64,000 nucleotides of DNA from Paenibacillus sp. RUD330 (GCF_002243345.2 NZ_CP022655.2:894001-958000); one strand, 5' to 3'. Positions 39,596 through 49,221 are shown, counted from the stretch's first letter. Made by a program: numbers and translations. The notes: a model not told the origin generated them from the letters alone.

Positions 39596-41884
39596 ATGGC
39601 ATCCTCTCCCGGCAAGCACTCGTTCCGCATCTCGCTATTCCGCAGGTACTTCGCCAGCTACTTCGCGCTCATCCTCGTTCCGGCCATCGCGGCCTGCGCG
39701 CTTGCCCAGGTGCTGGCGGTGCGCCTGATCGAGAACGACGCCCGCAAGCTGAGCGATGTCATGGTGTCCCGCGTATCCGATCAGACGGACGCTTCTTTCC
39801 AGTCGCTGCGAGCCAACATGCTCGGCATGCTGTCCGGCTCCGGTCTGTCCGGGCTGCTCCGGACCGCCGGCGGTTCCTTGGAGGACCGCGAGCGCTCCGA
39901 GATGATCCATTCCCTGAGGCAGCAGCTCGGCAAGGTCGAGGCCGATCCTCTCGCTTCCCGTGTCTATCTGTACATGGCCAAGGAAGACATGGTGATCGAT
40001 CCCGATGCCTACACCGGAAAATCCTATTATTTCACCATGCGCTACCCGCTGGGCGACGGGATGCGGCATGAGCTGGCGGCAGGGCTCAAAGGACGCAAGA
40101 TGCTCGACTTTGTCCTGACCGGCACCGAGCAGCAGTCCGCCGTCATCAGCTATCCTTTCAATACCGACTCGCCTGAAGCCTATCTGGTCGTGCAGCTCAA
40201 TCAGCGGGCATTCGGCGAGCTGCTGCGCATCCCGGAGCCGTGGGCGGCGGGAACGATGCTGCTGAACCGTGAAGGGGAGGTCATCGGCCAAAGCGGTCTG
40301 GACCGCGGAGAGGCGCTCAGGCTGTCCTCGCTCGTCTATCCCGGCTCCTCCTTCCGCATGGCGGAGGACAAAGGCATTTCGCTCGTTCCTTCCAAGCTGG
40401 ACAACGGCTTCGCCTACCTGAGCGTAGTGGACATGCCGGCGCTCATGAAGCCGGTCACCGCAATCCGGATCGTCAGCTGGATGTTCCTGCTGTTCTTCCT
40501 CGTCGTGGGCGGCCTGGCATCCTACCATCTGAGCCGGAGGAGCTACCGGCCGATCCGGGAAATCCGGGAAAGCTTCGGAATGCAGCGAGCCTTGGAGCCG
40601 GCAAGCGGCTGGCGGCTGGCGAGAGGGAGCGAGCTCGATGCCATCCGTGACTACTCCCGGCTGATCGTCTCGGAGAACCGGCAGCTGTCCAAGCGGATGG
40701 ACGGCTTGCTGCCGATGCTGCGCGAGCATCTTCTGGCCCGGCTGCTGCTTGGCGAAGGCAGAGCTCCGGAGGACGAGGCCGAAGAATTGGGCCTGCTGCC
40801 GGACAGGGATTCGGGGACGGCCATGACCGTGTTCTGCATCGAGATCCATTACGGAGCCTATCCGGAGATGCCGCTCTCCGGGCAGTCCCGACGCATTCTC
40901 ATGACGGAGCTGAAGGAACGGATCCTGGAGCTGCTGCCTCCTCCGATTCGGCTCGCCGAGCTTCCTTCCGGACTGCTGGCATGCGTCGCCGAATCCGCTC
41001 CCGGGGGAATCTCTCCGGCCGAATGCGCCGGCAGAATCCGGGCCGCGCTCCTGCATCATGCCGCTTACTACACCGCGACGATCGGAGTCGGCTGCGATGC
41101 CGCGACGGTCGAGGAGCTGCCGGCTTCGTGCAGGCAGGCGATCGATTCCCTGCAGCAGAGAAGTCTCGGCACGGATGTGGAAATTTGCGCCGTCCCGGAA
41201 TCCGGAGCCGAATCGGCCTGGGCCGCGCGTGCATTCCTTCCCGTCAAGGAGCTCAATCGGGTGACGAATCTGTGCGGCAGCAAGGATTACGACGGACTGC
41301 TCGAAGCCGCCTATTCTCTGATCGGCGAGGGAGCCGTCGGGGGAATGACGGCCGTGCGGATGAAGTCGCTCTGCGCCGATCTGCTGAACGCCTGGATCCG
41401 CGCCTCGACGTCCGAACGGGACGTTGCCGGCCATGTCCATGCGGGGCTGTACGAGCAGCTGGGCCGCTGCATGACTGGAGACGAGCTCCGCAAATGCTTC
41501 ACGCTCATCCACGGAGTGCTCTTCCCTAAGCCTTGCGAGGATCGCAAGGCCAAGAAGTTCGCCGCGGTGCTGGACTATATCCATGAGCATTACGACGAGG
41601 AGCTCTCCCTGGATTATTTCGCCTGCCAGCTGGGCATGTCCGCCGGACATTTCAGCCGCTTGTTCAAGGAAGAGGTCGGGGAGAAGTACGTGGAGTATCT
41701 GGCGATGTACCGATTGAAGAAAGCAAAGGAGCTGCTGCTGTCCACCGACCTGCGGATCGACGACATCGCGGGCAAGGTCGGTTATTGGGGACGCCATTCC
41801 TTCATTCGCGTGTTCCGCAAATACGAGGGCGTCACGCCCGCGCAATACCGCTCCTCCCGCCCCGGCGCCCGTACAGGCGCCTGA
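39596..41884 (+). CDS. Membrane-bound AraC family regulator of the sugar uptake operon
   Basis: A 762-residue protein; AAGGTGG 8 bp upstream fixes ATG 39596. A helix at about residues 18-38 and a second at 290-313 (IVSWMFLLFFLVVGGLASYHLS) bound an extracellular sensor of about 250 residues. A HAMP-like segment (RRSYRPIREIRESF) and a degenerate central domain follow. The C-terminal 100 residues are an AraC pair of helix-turn-helices (LSLDYFACQLGMSAGHFSRLFKEEVGEKYVEYLAMYRLKKAKELL; IDDIAGKVGYWGRHSFIRVFRKYEGVTPAQYR). Such one-component membrane regulators commonly precede LplB/YtcP/LipO ABC genes in Paenibacillus and activate them when an oligosaccharide is outside. The next three genes fit this. 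Confidence 0.92.
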   Translation: MASSPGKHSFRISLFRRYFASYFALILVPAIAACALAQVLAVRLIENDARKLSDVMVSRVSDQTDASFQSLRANMLGMLSGSGLSGLLRTAGGSLEDRERSEMIHSLRQQLGKVEADPLASRVYLYMAKEDMVIDPDAYTGKSYYFTMRYPLGDGMRHELAAGLKGRKMLDFVLTGTEQQSAVISYPFNTDSPEAYLVVQLNQRAFGELLRIPEPWAAGTMLLNREGEVIGQSGLDRGEALRLSSLVYPGSSFRMAEDKGISLVPSKLDNGFAYLSVVDMPALMKPVTAIRIVSWMFLLFFLVVGGLASYHLSRRSYRPIREIRESFGMQRALEPASGWRLARGSELDAIRDYSRLIVSENRQLSKRMDGLLPMLREHLLARLLLGEGRAPEDEAEELGLLPDRDSGTAMTVFCIEIHYGAYPEMPLSGQSRRILMTELKERILELLPPPIRLAELPSGLLACVAESAPGGISPAECAGRIRAALLHHAAYYTATIGVGCDAATVEELPASCRQAIDSLQQRSLGTDVEICAVPESGAESAWAARAFLPVKELNRVTNLCGSKDYDGLLEAAYSLIGEGAVGGMTAVRMKSLCADLLNAWIRASTSERDVAGHVHAGLYEQLGRCMTGDELRKCFTLIHGVLFPKPCEDRKAKKFAAVLDYIHEHYDEELSLDYFACQLGMSAGHFSRLFKEEVGEKYVEYLAMYRLKKAKELLLSTDLRIDDIAGKVGYWGRHSFIRVFRKYEGVTPAQYRSSRPGARTGA

Positions 41885-42051
41885 GGGTCCGTTTTTTCCC
41901 CGAGGGTCCTTTTTTGCGCCGCCAACGCTGCCGATTCCCTTCCCGACGGGCATGGCGGAAACGGCTACAAGCCGCAAGGATGCATGCTTTACGGCACCGC
42001 GATCCGCTTCGTATAGTGGAGCCATCTTCCGGAATCCACGAGGAGGTGGTC

Positions 42052-42975
42052 ATGTTGACGAGCGGCCGCCGGCTGCTGCCGGCACTGAGGAAGCACAGGG
42101 CGCTTTACCTGCTGATGCTTCCCGGCATCCTGTACTACATTCTTTTCAAATACGTCCCCATGTACGGCATCATCATCGCCTTCCAGGACTACTCGGTCGG
42201 CAAAGGCATTCTTGGCAGCAAGTTCGTCGGCTTCAAGCATTTTGCCGAGTTCTTCTATGTGACGCCGGATGCCTGGAAGCTGATCCGCAACACGGTCCTG
42301 CTCAATGTATACGATTTGCTCTTCCATTTTCCCGCTCCGATCATCCTGGCGATCCTGTTCCATGAAATCCGCATCACCTGGTTCAAGCGGCTCGTGCAGA
42401 GCATCAGCTACATGCCGCATTTTCTGTCGACCGTCGTCATCGCGGGCATCCTCGTCACCTTCCTGTCCCCGTCGACCGGAGTCGTCAACCATGCGCTGGA
42501 GCGGCTGTTCGGCCTGGAGCCGATCATGTTCCTCGGCGAGCCGGGCTGGTTCCGGACGATCTATGTCGGCTCCGAGATCTGGCAGAAGATCGGCTGGGGC
42601 ACGATTCTGTACCTCGCCGCCATATCGGGCATCGATCCGACGCTGTATGAAGCGGCCAAGATGGATGGCGCGAGCCGGTTCCGGCAGGTCCGGCATATTA
42701 CGCTTGTCGGGATGGTGCCGGTCATGATCGTGCTGTTCGTCCTGACGCTCGGCCACTTCATGGAGATCGGCTTCCAGAAGATTCTGCTCCTTTACAACTC
42801 CATGAATTACGAAACCTCGGACGTCATCAACACCTTCGTCTACCGGCGGGGCATTCTCGACGCCGACTTCAGCTTCGCGACGGCGGTCGGCCTGTTCCAG
42901 TCCGTCATCGGACTCGTTCTTGTCGTGACCGCCAACCGGATCGTGCGCAAGCATTCCGGCACCAGCCTATGGTGA
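42052..42975 (+). CDS. Sugar ABC transporter permease, LplB-like
   Basis: A 307-residue permease with six membrane helices. It opens with YLLMLPGILYYILFKYVPMYGIIIAFQDY, the LplB/AraP signature. The EAA loop reads EAAKMDGASRFRQVRHITLVGMVPV, the contact site for the shared ATPase. AGGAGG precedes ATG 42052. No ATPase is encoded nearby, as is normal for this class, which uses a common MsmX-type ATPase. It imports a complex sugar with the next permease and lipoprotein. Confidence 0.93.
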   Translation: MLTSGRRLLPALRKHRALYLLMLPGILYYILFKYVPMYGIIIAFQDYSVGKGILGSKFVGFKHFAEFFYVTPDAWKLIRNTVLLNVYDLLFHFPAPIILAILFHEIRITWFKRLVQSISYMPHFLSTVVIAGILVTFLSPSTGVVNHALERLFGLEPIMFLGEPGWFRTIYVGSEIWQKIGWGTILYLAAISGIDPTLYEAAKMDGASRFRQVRHITLVGMVPVMIVLFVLTLGHFMEIGFQKILLLYNSMNYETSDVINTFVYRRGILDADFSFATAVGLFQSVIGLVLVVTANRIVRKHSGTSLW

Positions 42976-42991
42976 AAGGAGGCTGCACCCC

Positions 42992-43852
42992 GTGAAAATC
43001 AAGGAAAGCTTCGGCTCCCGGCTGTTCGACGCCGCCAATATCCTGTTCATGCTGCTGCTGATGGCCGTCATGGTCTATCCGATGATCTACGTCATCTCGG
43101 CGTCGATCTCCAGCAACGCGCTGGTGGCGAGCGGCGAAGTGCTGCTCTGGCCCAAGGGCATCACGACGGCGGCGTACGATCAGCTGGTCGGCAACCGCGA
43201 CGTGTGGATCAGCTATTGGAACACGATCCGCTATTCGGCCGTGCAGGTCGCGCTGACGCTGCTCGTGACGGCGGGGATGGCCTATCCCCTCTCCAAGAAA
43301 TGGCTGCCGGGAAGAAAGCCGATCCTGCTCATGGCCGCATTCACGCTGCTGTTCGGCGGAGGCATGATTCCGACGTTCCTCGTCGTGCAGAAGCTGGGCC
43401 TGCTGGATTCGATCTGGGCGATCGTGCTGCCTTCGCTCGTCAGCACCTGGTATTTGTTCATCATGCGCACCTTCTTCGAGGCGCTGCCCGAGGAGCTGGA
43501 GGACGCCGCGACGATCGACGGCTGCAATCCGCTGCAGGTGCTGCTGCGGGTCGTGCTGCCGCTGTCCATGCCCGTGATGGCGACGATCGGGCTGTTCACC
43601 GCCGTCAACCAATGGAACTCCTTTTTCGATGCGCTGATCTATCTGAACGACCGCAGCCTGTATCCGCTGCAGATCATGCTGCGCAATATCCTCATCGCAG
43701 GCGAAACCGTGCAGGGGGAGGGCGACCTGACGCATCTGGAGACGCTCAAGTACGCCATGATTGTCATCGCGACGCTGCCCATCTTGTGCGTGTATCCCTT
43801 TATCCAGAAATATTTCGTGCAAGGCGCCATGATCGGCGGCGTGAAGGGCTGA
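42992..43852 (+). CDS. Sugar ABC transporter permease, YtcP/LplC-like
   Basis: A 286-residue permease starting at GTG 42992 (AAAGGAGG upstream). It begins LFDAANILFMLLLMAVMVYPMIYVISASIS. The EAA loop is ELEDAATIDGCNPLQVLLRVVLPLSMPV. Typical second inner-membrane subunit of carbohydrate-uptake-1 transporters, 16 bp behind its partner. Confidence 0.93.
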   Translation: MKIKESFGSRLFDAANILFMLLLMAVMVYPMIYVISASISSNALVASGEVLLWPKGITTAAYDQLVGNRDVWISYWNTIRYSAVQVALTLLVTAGMAYPLSKKWLPGRKPILLMAAFTLLFGGGMIPTFLVVQKLGLLDSIWAIVLPSLVSTWYLFIMRTFFEALPEELEDAATIDGCNPLQVLLRVVLPLSMPVMATIGLFTAVNQWNSFFDALIYLNDRSLYPLQIMLRNILIAGETVQGEGDLTHLETLKYAMIVIATLPILCVYPFIQKYFVQGAMIGGVKG

Positions 43853-43895
43853 GGAGACCGGTCTTATATGGAACCTTAAAGGGAGGCTCATGAAC

Positions 43896-45452
43896 ATGGA
43901 CATCCGAAAGAAGAGAGCGGCGAAAACATGGATGATGCTGGCGCTAGCGGGAGCGGTCGCAGCCGGCTGCAGCAACGGAGGAGAGAGCGGAGAAGGAGGC
44001 AAGGGGGACGGCAAGCCGATCACCTATTCATGGCTCGTTTATGACCGGGTCGAGGGCAAGGTGCGTCCGGACTGGGAGATTTTCAAGGAAATCGAAGCCA
44101 AGACCGGGGTGAAGCCGGAGTTCCAGGTCGTCAGCCAGGAAGGGCTCGCGGAGAAAAAGCAGATCATGATCGCGACGGGCTCCGTGACCGACTTCATCCA
44201 AGTCAGCACGCAGGAGGGCCGGGACAACGGTCCGGACAAGGTGTTCCTCAACCTCAAGGACTATCTCGACAAGGCGCCGAATCTCAAGGCCTTCTACGAC
44301 AAGTACCCCGAGGCCAAGGCGGTGGCCACGGGCGCCGACGGCGGCATCTACACCGTGCCGGTGCTGGAGGGAGATGCGGAGGGCAAGGGCTTCAACTTCA
44401 TCTGGTACAGCCGCAAGGACCTCATGGACAAATACCAGCTGAAGGCTCCCGAAACGCTGGACGAATTCTACCGCTATCTCAAGGCCCTCAAGGAGAAGGA
44501 GCCGAAAAGCTATCCTCTCATCTCCAACGCGATCGTCGGGGACACGGGCTTGTATACGGTATTCGGCCGGATTTTCACGGGCATCCACGGCTTCTACAAC
44601 CTGGATCCCGAGACCGGCAAGTATGCGTTCGCCCCTTATCAGAAGGGCTACAAGGACATGATCCTGTTCCTGAACAAGCTCTACAGCGAAAAGCTGCTCG
44701 ATCCGGAGTATTCGCTGCTTACGGACGCCCAATGGGAGGAGCGGATTCTGACAGGCAAGTCGCTCGTCACCTACTTCTGGAAAGCCGACCTGGAGACGCT
44801 GACGGACAAAGCCGTCAAGGCGGGCACGGCCGGCTACGAGCTGGATGCGATTCCCTCCTTCGCCGCGGACGGCGTGAAGAACTATCAGTTCTCCCGTCCG
44901 GTCGTCGGCGGCGTCGGCCGCGCAATCTCGGCTAAGGTCAAGGACAAGGAGCGTGCGGTCAAGTTCCTCGACTACCTCGTCGGCGAGGAAGGCTCGAACT
45001 ATCTGTCGCTCGGGATCGAGGGCAAAACCTACACGATGGAGAACGGCGTTCCCATGTACAACAAGGACTTCGGGGCGTCGCCGTTCACGACTCTGCGCAA
45101 GGACTGGGGCGTCTGGTACGACATGATTACGCTCGACAACGCCAAATCCAGGGCCGCCTGGGAGCGGGGGCTGAGCGACAAGTCCAAGGACATCAACGCC
45201 CGGTATGAGAAATTCGTCCTTCCGGCTCCCAAGCAGGCCGTCAAGACGGAGGAGGAGCTGGAGCTGGAGAAATCCAAGCTGAGCAGCCTGAGCAAATACC
45301 TGGAGCAGAAGCTGACCGAATTCGTGACCGGCAAAACGCCGATCACCGACGAGAGCTACGACCAGTTCGTCGCTCAGTGCAAGAAGCTCGGCTCCGACGA
45401 GCTGCTCGCCATGTATGAGAAGGCTTATACCCGGACTTACGGCGGGAAGTGA
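43896..45452 (+). CDS. Sugar-binding lipoprotein, LipO-like
   Basis: A 518-residue extracellular solute-binding protein. ATG 43896 lies 9 bp after GGAGG; ATG 43890 is closer (3 bp) and less likely. Signal peptide with lipobox VAAGC, then a flexible GGESGEGGKGDG spacer that anchors it to the membrane. The mature part has the solute-binding pattern (ITYSWLVYDRVEGKVRPDWEIFKEIEAKTGVKPEF; KAVATGADGGIYTVPV; EERAVKFLDYLVGEEG-like region). It is long for the family, as is usual for LipO proteins. The ligand is unknown; neighbouring glucanases make a glucan oligosaccharide conceivable, but they are not in this operon. Confidence 0.92.
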   Translation: MDIRKKRAAKTWMMLALAGAVAAGCSNGGESGEGGKGDGKPITYSWLVYDRVEGKVRPDWEIFKEIEAKTGVKPEFQVVSQEGLAEKKQIMIATGSVTDFIQVSTQEGRDNGPDKVFLNLKDYLDKAPNLKAFYDKYPEAKAVATGADGGIYTVPVLEGDAEGKGFNFIWYSRKDLMDKYQLKAPETLDEFYRYLKALKEKEPKSYPLISNAIVGDTGLYTVFGRIFTGIHGFYNLDPETGKYAFAPYQKGYKDMILFLNKLYSEKLLDPEYSLLTDAQWEERILTGKSLVTYFWKADLETLTDKAVKAGTAGYELDAIPSFAADGVKNYQFSRPVVGGVGRAISAKVKDKERAVKFLDYLVGEEGSNYLSLGIEGKTYTMENGVPMYNKDFGASPFTTLRKDWGVWYDMITLDNAKSRAAWERGLSDKSKDINARYEKFVLPAPKQAVKTEEELELEKSKLSSLSKYLEQKLTEFVTGKTPITDESYDQFVAQCKKLGSDELLAMYEKAYTRTYGGK

Positions 45453-45787
45453 CGCTGAGAGCGTGAAGGATCTATATGGTAAAGATCTAGGGCGTAAAGG
45501 ATCTGTGGCGTAAAGATCTGTGTCATCAACGATTTAAGGCGTAAAGCTCGATGACATAAATGAAAGGCATATTGCCCTTCAGGGTTGTGGTGGACACATC
45601 TGGAGGCAAGGTGCCTATCCGGACGGGCTGGACACATTGGCTGCGTCATGCGCATTCGTCGAGCAAGCCGGATGGATGCTCGGCAGCAGCATGCACGGAT
45701 GATGAATGACCAGGACCGCATGCCAGCATCCGTCATGGCTTGAATGCCGGAACAAGCGTGGCAGGCCATGACGTTCAAAGGAGGAGG
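45453..45787. other. Intergenic region with short degenerate repeats
   Basis: Between 45461 and 45551 the words GCGTAAAGATCTG / GCGTAAAGGATCTG recur four to five times at about 16-30 bp spacing. No terminator with a good T tract and no gene were seen. Confidence 0.6.
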
Positions 45788-46855
45788 ATGAGGGTGAACG
45801 TGAACGAAAAGCTCCCGCTCATCGACGCGGATGTCCATAACGAGCAGGCGGATTCGGCTCTGCTGCCCTATTTGGCTGAGCCATGGCGATCCCGCGTGGC
45901 GGGCAGCGGGATCGGTTATTCCGGCTCCGGTTATTATTCGCCGATAGGAGTCATGAAGAAGGATTCCATTCCTGCCGACGGCAGCAAGGCCGGGTCCGAT
46001 CCGGAGCTGATGATCCGGCAGCTGATCGAGCCGTACAATGTCGAGGCGGCCATCCTGACCGGAGTCGTCTACAACATTTCCTCGACGCATGATCCGGACT
46101 ACGCGGCGGCGGTCTGTTCGGCGTACAACGACTACCTGATCGCGGAGTGGCTTGGCAAGCATCCGGCCTTCAAGGGAGCGATGGCGGTATCCACGCTCGA
46201 TCCGCTGCTGGCGGCGCGGGAAATCGACCGGGTCGGAGGCCACCCGGACATCGTCGAGGTGATCATTTCCAGCGCCGCCCGTTCCCCTCTCGGTCAGCGG
46301 AACTATCATCCCATCTATGAAGCGGCGGAGCGCAGCGGCCTGCCTCTCGCCGTCCATCCCGGAGCGGAAGGAGGCGGCAGCTCGACGGCGCCTACAGCCG
46401 CCGGCTACCCTTCTCGGTACTTGGAGTGGCACACGAATTTGTCGCAGACGTTCATGGCCCATCTCGTCAGCTTTGTCTGCGAGGGCGTGTTCGTGAAGTA
46501 TCCGGGGCTGAGGCTCGTGCTCGTCGAGGGCGGCGTCGGCTGGCTGCCTCCGCTGCTGTGGCGTCTCGACAAGAACTACAAGGCGCTTCGCTCCACCGTC
46601 CCATGGCTGAAGCGGCTTCCGAGCGAATATGTCCGCGACCATTGCTTTCTGACCACGCAGCCGATCGAGGAGCCGGACAATCCGAAGCATCTGGCCGAGC
46701 TGTTCGAAATGTTCGATGCGGAGAATATGCTGCTCTATTCCAGCGACTACCCTCATTGGGATTTCGACGCTCCGGACATGATTTTGCGCAAGCTGTCTCC
46801 GGAGGCGCGACGCAAGATTTTCTACGGCAATGCGAAGAGGCTGTATGGATTGTAG
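45788..46855 (+). CDS. Amidohydrolase family protein (amidohydrolase-2 / ACMSD-like)
   Basis: A 355-residue TIM-barrel metal hydrolase. LPLIDADVHNE at the N-terminus is the DxH metal site, LAVHPGAEG holds a mid-barrel metal-ligand histidine, and LLYSSDYPHWDFDAP supplies the late aspartate and histidine. These mark the amidohydrolase-2 group, which includes aminocarboxymuconate-semialdehyde decarboxylase and related decarboxylases or lactonases. GTG 45794, better spaced from AAGGAGG, is an alternative start. A Rieske protein gene lies downstream on the same strand, separated by repeat array D; together they could serve catabolism of an aromatic or carboxylated compound. Substrate unknown. Confidence 0.86.
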   Translation: MRVNVNEKLPLIDADVHNEQADSALLPYLAEPWRSRVAGSGIGYSGSGYYSPIGVMKKDSIPADGSKAGSDPELMIRQLIEPYNVEAAILTGVVYNISSTHDPDYAAAVCSAYNDYLIAEWLGKHPAFKGAMAVSTLDPLLAAREIDRVGGHPDIVEVIISSAARSPLGQRNYHPIYEAAERSGLPLAVHPGAEGGGSSTAPTAAGYPSRYLEWHTNLSQTFMAHLVSFVCEGVFVKYPGLRLVLVEGGVGWLPPLLWRLDKNYKALRSTVPWLKRLPSEYVRDHCFLTTQPIEEPDNPKHLAELFEMFDAENMLLYSSDYPHWDFDAPDMILRKLSPEARRKIFYGNAKRLYGL

Positions 46856-46892
46856 GGGCCAGGTGATCGCGTCAAGCTCCTGATGCATCTCG

Positions 46893-47176
46893 GATCGGAC
46901 ATACGATCCGTTATTTCCGCCCATCTGGCCTCTAAGGGGAGGCTATCGGACATACGATCCGTTATTTTCATGTTTCTATTTCAATGCCGATACGGAATCG
47001 TCAAATAGCGGATCCAATGTCCGATACGACTCCAAAACTCGATAAAATCGCCAAATAGCGGATCCAATGTCCGATACGACTCCAAAACTCGATAAAATCG
47101 CCAAATAGCGGATCCAATGTCCGACACGATTCCAAAACTCGATAAAACCGTCCAATAGCGGATCCAATGTCCGATA
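46893..47176 (+). repeat. Repeat array D: six 24-bp units, FF-RRRR, with homogenised spacers
   Basis: Right-facing units start at 46893 and 46944, left-facing at 47003, 47053, 47103 and 47153 (steps 51, 59, 50, 50, 50). Right-facing units carry CATACGATCC; the left-facing ones, in unit orientation, CATTGGATCC. Polarity as in array A. Uniquely, the 26-bp spacers between the left-facing units are nearly identical (CGACTCCAAAACTCGATAAA), showing recent 50-bp tandem duplication. It separates the amidohydrolase and Rieske genes. Confidence 0.94.
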
Positions 47177-47332
47177 CGAATTCAATTATTCAGCAACCAG
47201 CAATATGCCATGAGGCCAGCTGGATTTTATACAGTGGATGACGCCCCAAGACCGCAAGCCGCTCTGAAAGGTCGAGTCCGATGTCTGTCTGAAGACCGGC
47301 CGGATGAAATAGTCCAGCAAAGGAGGGATCAC

Positions 47333-47692
47333 GTGGCCGTCCATGATGTGCTGGCCGAGGAAGAGGTGCCGGAAGGAGGATTCGCCGTCGTGCAGGTGGA
47401 GGGACGGGAAATCGGCATCTTCCGTATCGGCGGAAATTTTTACGCGCTGCACAACTATTGCCCGCATCAAGGGGCTCCGATGTGCGCAGGAAGGGTGTCC
47501 GGGACGACGAGTCCATCGGGCGTGTACGAGTATGCTTACGGGAGGGAAGGCGAAATTCTCCGATGTCCGTGGCATGGATGGGAGTTTGATATCCGCACCG
47601 GCAAGTCTCTGTTCAGCGAACGCACCCGGATCCGCACCTACAAGCTGTCGGTCGGCGGCGGAAGAATCGGGATTGTGCTGGGGGAGCACTAG
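47333..47692 (+). CDS. Rieske 2Fe-2S ferredoxin-type protein
   Basis: A 119-residue small Rieske protein. GTG 47333 lies 6 bp after GGAGG. The cluster ligands are plain: NYCPHQGAPMC (first Cys-x-His) and LRCPWHGWEF (second Cys-x2-His). IFRIGGNFYALHN precedes them. Such proteins donate electrons to oxygenases or act as stand-alone subunits. Neighbouring the amidohydrolase, it is probably part of the same degradation pathway; no oxygenase alpha subunit is present in the window. Confidence 0.9.
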   Translation: MAVHDVLAEEEVPEGGFAVVQVEGREIGIFRIGGNFYALHNYCPHQGAPMCAGRVSGTTSPSGVYEYAYGREGEILRCPWHGWEFDIRTGKSLFSERTRIRTYKLSVGGGRIGIVLGEH

Positions 47693-47866
47693 AGCTGAAA
47701 TACAGTCGGAGAAACCGAAGCCGCCGAGGGGATGGCTTGGGTTTCTTCGCCTTTCCATGCAAGCGATAAAGGCATAAGAAACTGAACACGCTCCTCCGAT
47801 GGGAAGAGATCAGCCCCGGAACGCCTCTATGGCCGGTCCAGACAACAAAGGTCCTGATCTTTGAAC

Positions 47867-47883
47867 GTTCACAAAGTGTTCAC
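47867..47883 (+). promoter_or_regulatory. Phased GTTCAC repeats and promoter of the DUF2798 gene
   Basis: GTTCAC at 47867 and 47878 are direct repeats one helical turn (11 bp) apart. TATACT at 47908-47913 is the likely -10 box, 30 bp before ATG 47943; the -35 is weak, so an activator binding the repeats is plausible. Confidence 0.5.
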
Positions 47884-47942
47884 TTATGCGGGAGGTCCCA
47901 TCCTTTCTATACTGACAAGGATAAACGAAAGGATGATGGGAA

Positions 47943-48431
47943 ATGCCCGCAACGAAGAAGGAAGACATTTATTTCGGATTGATGATGTGCTTGGGAATGG
48001 TCGTGTTCATGACGTTCTACAATCTCTACACGCATGATCTGCTTGGAACGATGACGTGGAAAGAAGTTCTCGTTCAGCTGCTCTTGGTTTATGTCGTCGC
48101 TTCCTTGCTCGAGCTGTTTGTCGTCGGCCCGATTGCGAAGAAAGCCGCCTTTTCCTTGCCCTATGACAAGTCCAAGAAAATATACGTCATTCTGTCCCTG
48201 GCTTTATGCATGGTGACCGGCATGGTTCTCTGCATGTCTCTTTATGGACTGGCGACGACCCGCCTGACCGGCGGCTTGGCCGGAGAATCATGGCTCGGCA
48301 GCTATTTTTCCCTCGTAGGACATAATTTCATCTTCGCTCTTCCTCTGCAGCTGCTGGTCGTAGGGCCGCTGGTTAGGCTATTGTTCGCGAAGTTTGTTCA
48401 AGGTAACAGGAGAACGGAGCTTGGAGGCTGA
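47943..48431 (+). CDS. DUF2798 family membrane protein
   Basis: A 162-residue protein made of two related halves, each with two hydrophobic helices. The first is LMMCLGMVVFMTFYNLYTHDLLG to LLLVYVVASLLELFVVGPIAKK; the second VILSLALCMVTGMVLCMSLYGLATT to NFIFALPLQLLVVGPLVR. The repeated L-ELFVVGP / LQLLVVGP ending is typical of DUF2798. Function unknown. It has its own promoter and is followed by a terminator. Confidence 0.82.
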   Translation: MPATKKEDIYFGLMMCLGMVVFMTFYNLYTHDLLGTMTWKEVLVQLLLVYVVASLLELFVVGPIAKKAAFSLPYDKSKKIYVILSLALCMVTGMVLCMSLYGLATTRLTGGLAGESWLGSYFSLVGHNFIFALPLQLLVVGPLVRLLFAKFVQGNRRTELGG

Positions 48432-48515
48432 CCGGCTGGCTGCCGTCGTTGAACGGGCTTTGAAATCTCGACGCTGCCGCGATAGACGAAATGAATTCAA
48501 CGTGGAAACGGCAGG

Positions 48516-48567
48516 CGGAAGCAGCGTTCTGACAGCCCGAAGGGCTTGTTGGCGTGCTTCCGTTTTT
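48516..48567 (+). terminator. Terminator after the DUF2798 gene
   Basis: CGGAAGCA (48516-48523) pairs with TGCTTCCG (48555-48562), with an inner GCCC/GGGC hairpin, then TTTTT. Confidence 0.8.
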
Positions 48568-48702
48568 CCTTTCGGCGCGAAGAGGATGACTCTGTCATCA
48601 CGAATGTGATCTCCTGAATAAAGGATTTCGGAATCTTTCCGAAGAAGAACCGAGTATCGTTTTATTGCAACCGTTGGCGATGCCTGTTCCCGGGAGGAAG
48701 GA

Positions 48703-49221
48703 TTGAGCCTGATGGCGAGAAGAAAATGGGCCTTTCGAGCATCGGTTCTGTTCTCCATCCTGCTTGCCGTCCTTCTGATCCGAGGATGCTGGCAGATGGA
48801 CAGAGTGGAGCAGCAGCTCTATGGAAACGACTTGATGATCAGTCTGGTGCAGCTGGAGGGATTGATCGGCCAGCAGGAAGAGAGGAACTGGGATAAGCCT
48901 GACCTCGTCACGATACAGCTGGGAAATGTGACGGACAACTTGTCGACGCTTGTTCTGACCAAGCTGCCCTCCAAGTCGGAAAATCGCATGCTGCAAAGCT
49001 TGTATGTCCTTTTCATGCGATATCCAAATAGAGAGTTATATCTGCTTCCGGAGGTTGCTCAAGAGGACCGGTCGGCCAACTCCGGCCTGCGAGCGGAGCT
49101 GAGGAAGGCCGGGATTGGAATCGGGATAACGATGGGCGGCGGCATCAAGGAAGCCAAGCGCAGGCTGGAAGTCTTGCGTGAAGCGCTGGAGGAGAGAGGA
49201 CTCAGCCGTTCCCGGTCTTAG
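48703..49221 (+). CDS. Hypothetical single-pass membrane protein
   Basis: A 172-residue protein with one N-terminal helix (FRASVLFSILLAVLLIRGCW) and a hydrophilic, mostly helical remainder (MDRVEQQLYGNDLMISLVQLEGLIGQQEERN). TTG 48703, 5 bp after GGAGG, is taken as start; ATG 48712 is possible. C-terminal EAKRRLEVLREALEERG is amphipathic. Family not recognised. Confidence 0.7.
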   Translation: MSLMARRKWAFRASVLFSILLAVLLIRGCWQMDRVEQQLYGNDLMISLVQLEGLIGQQEERNWDKPDLVTIQLGNVTDNLSTLVLTKLPSKSENRMLQSLYVLFMRYPNRELYLLPEVAQEDRSANSGLRAELRKAGIGIGITMGGGIKEAKRRLEVLREALEERGLSRSRS

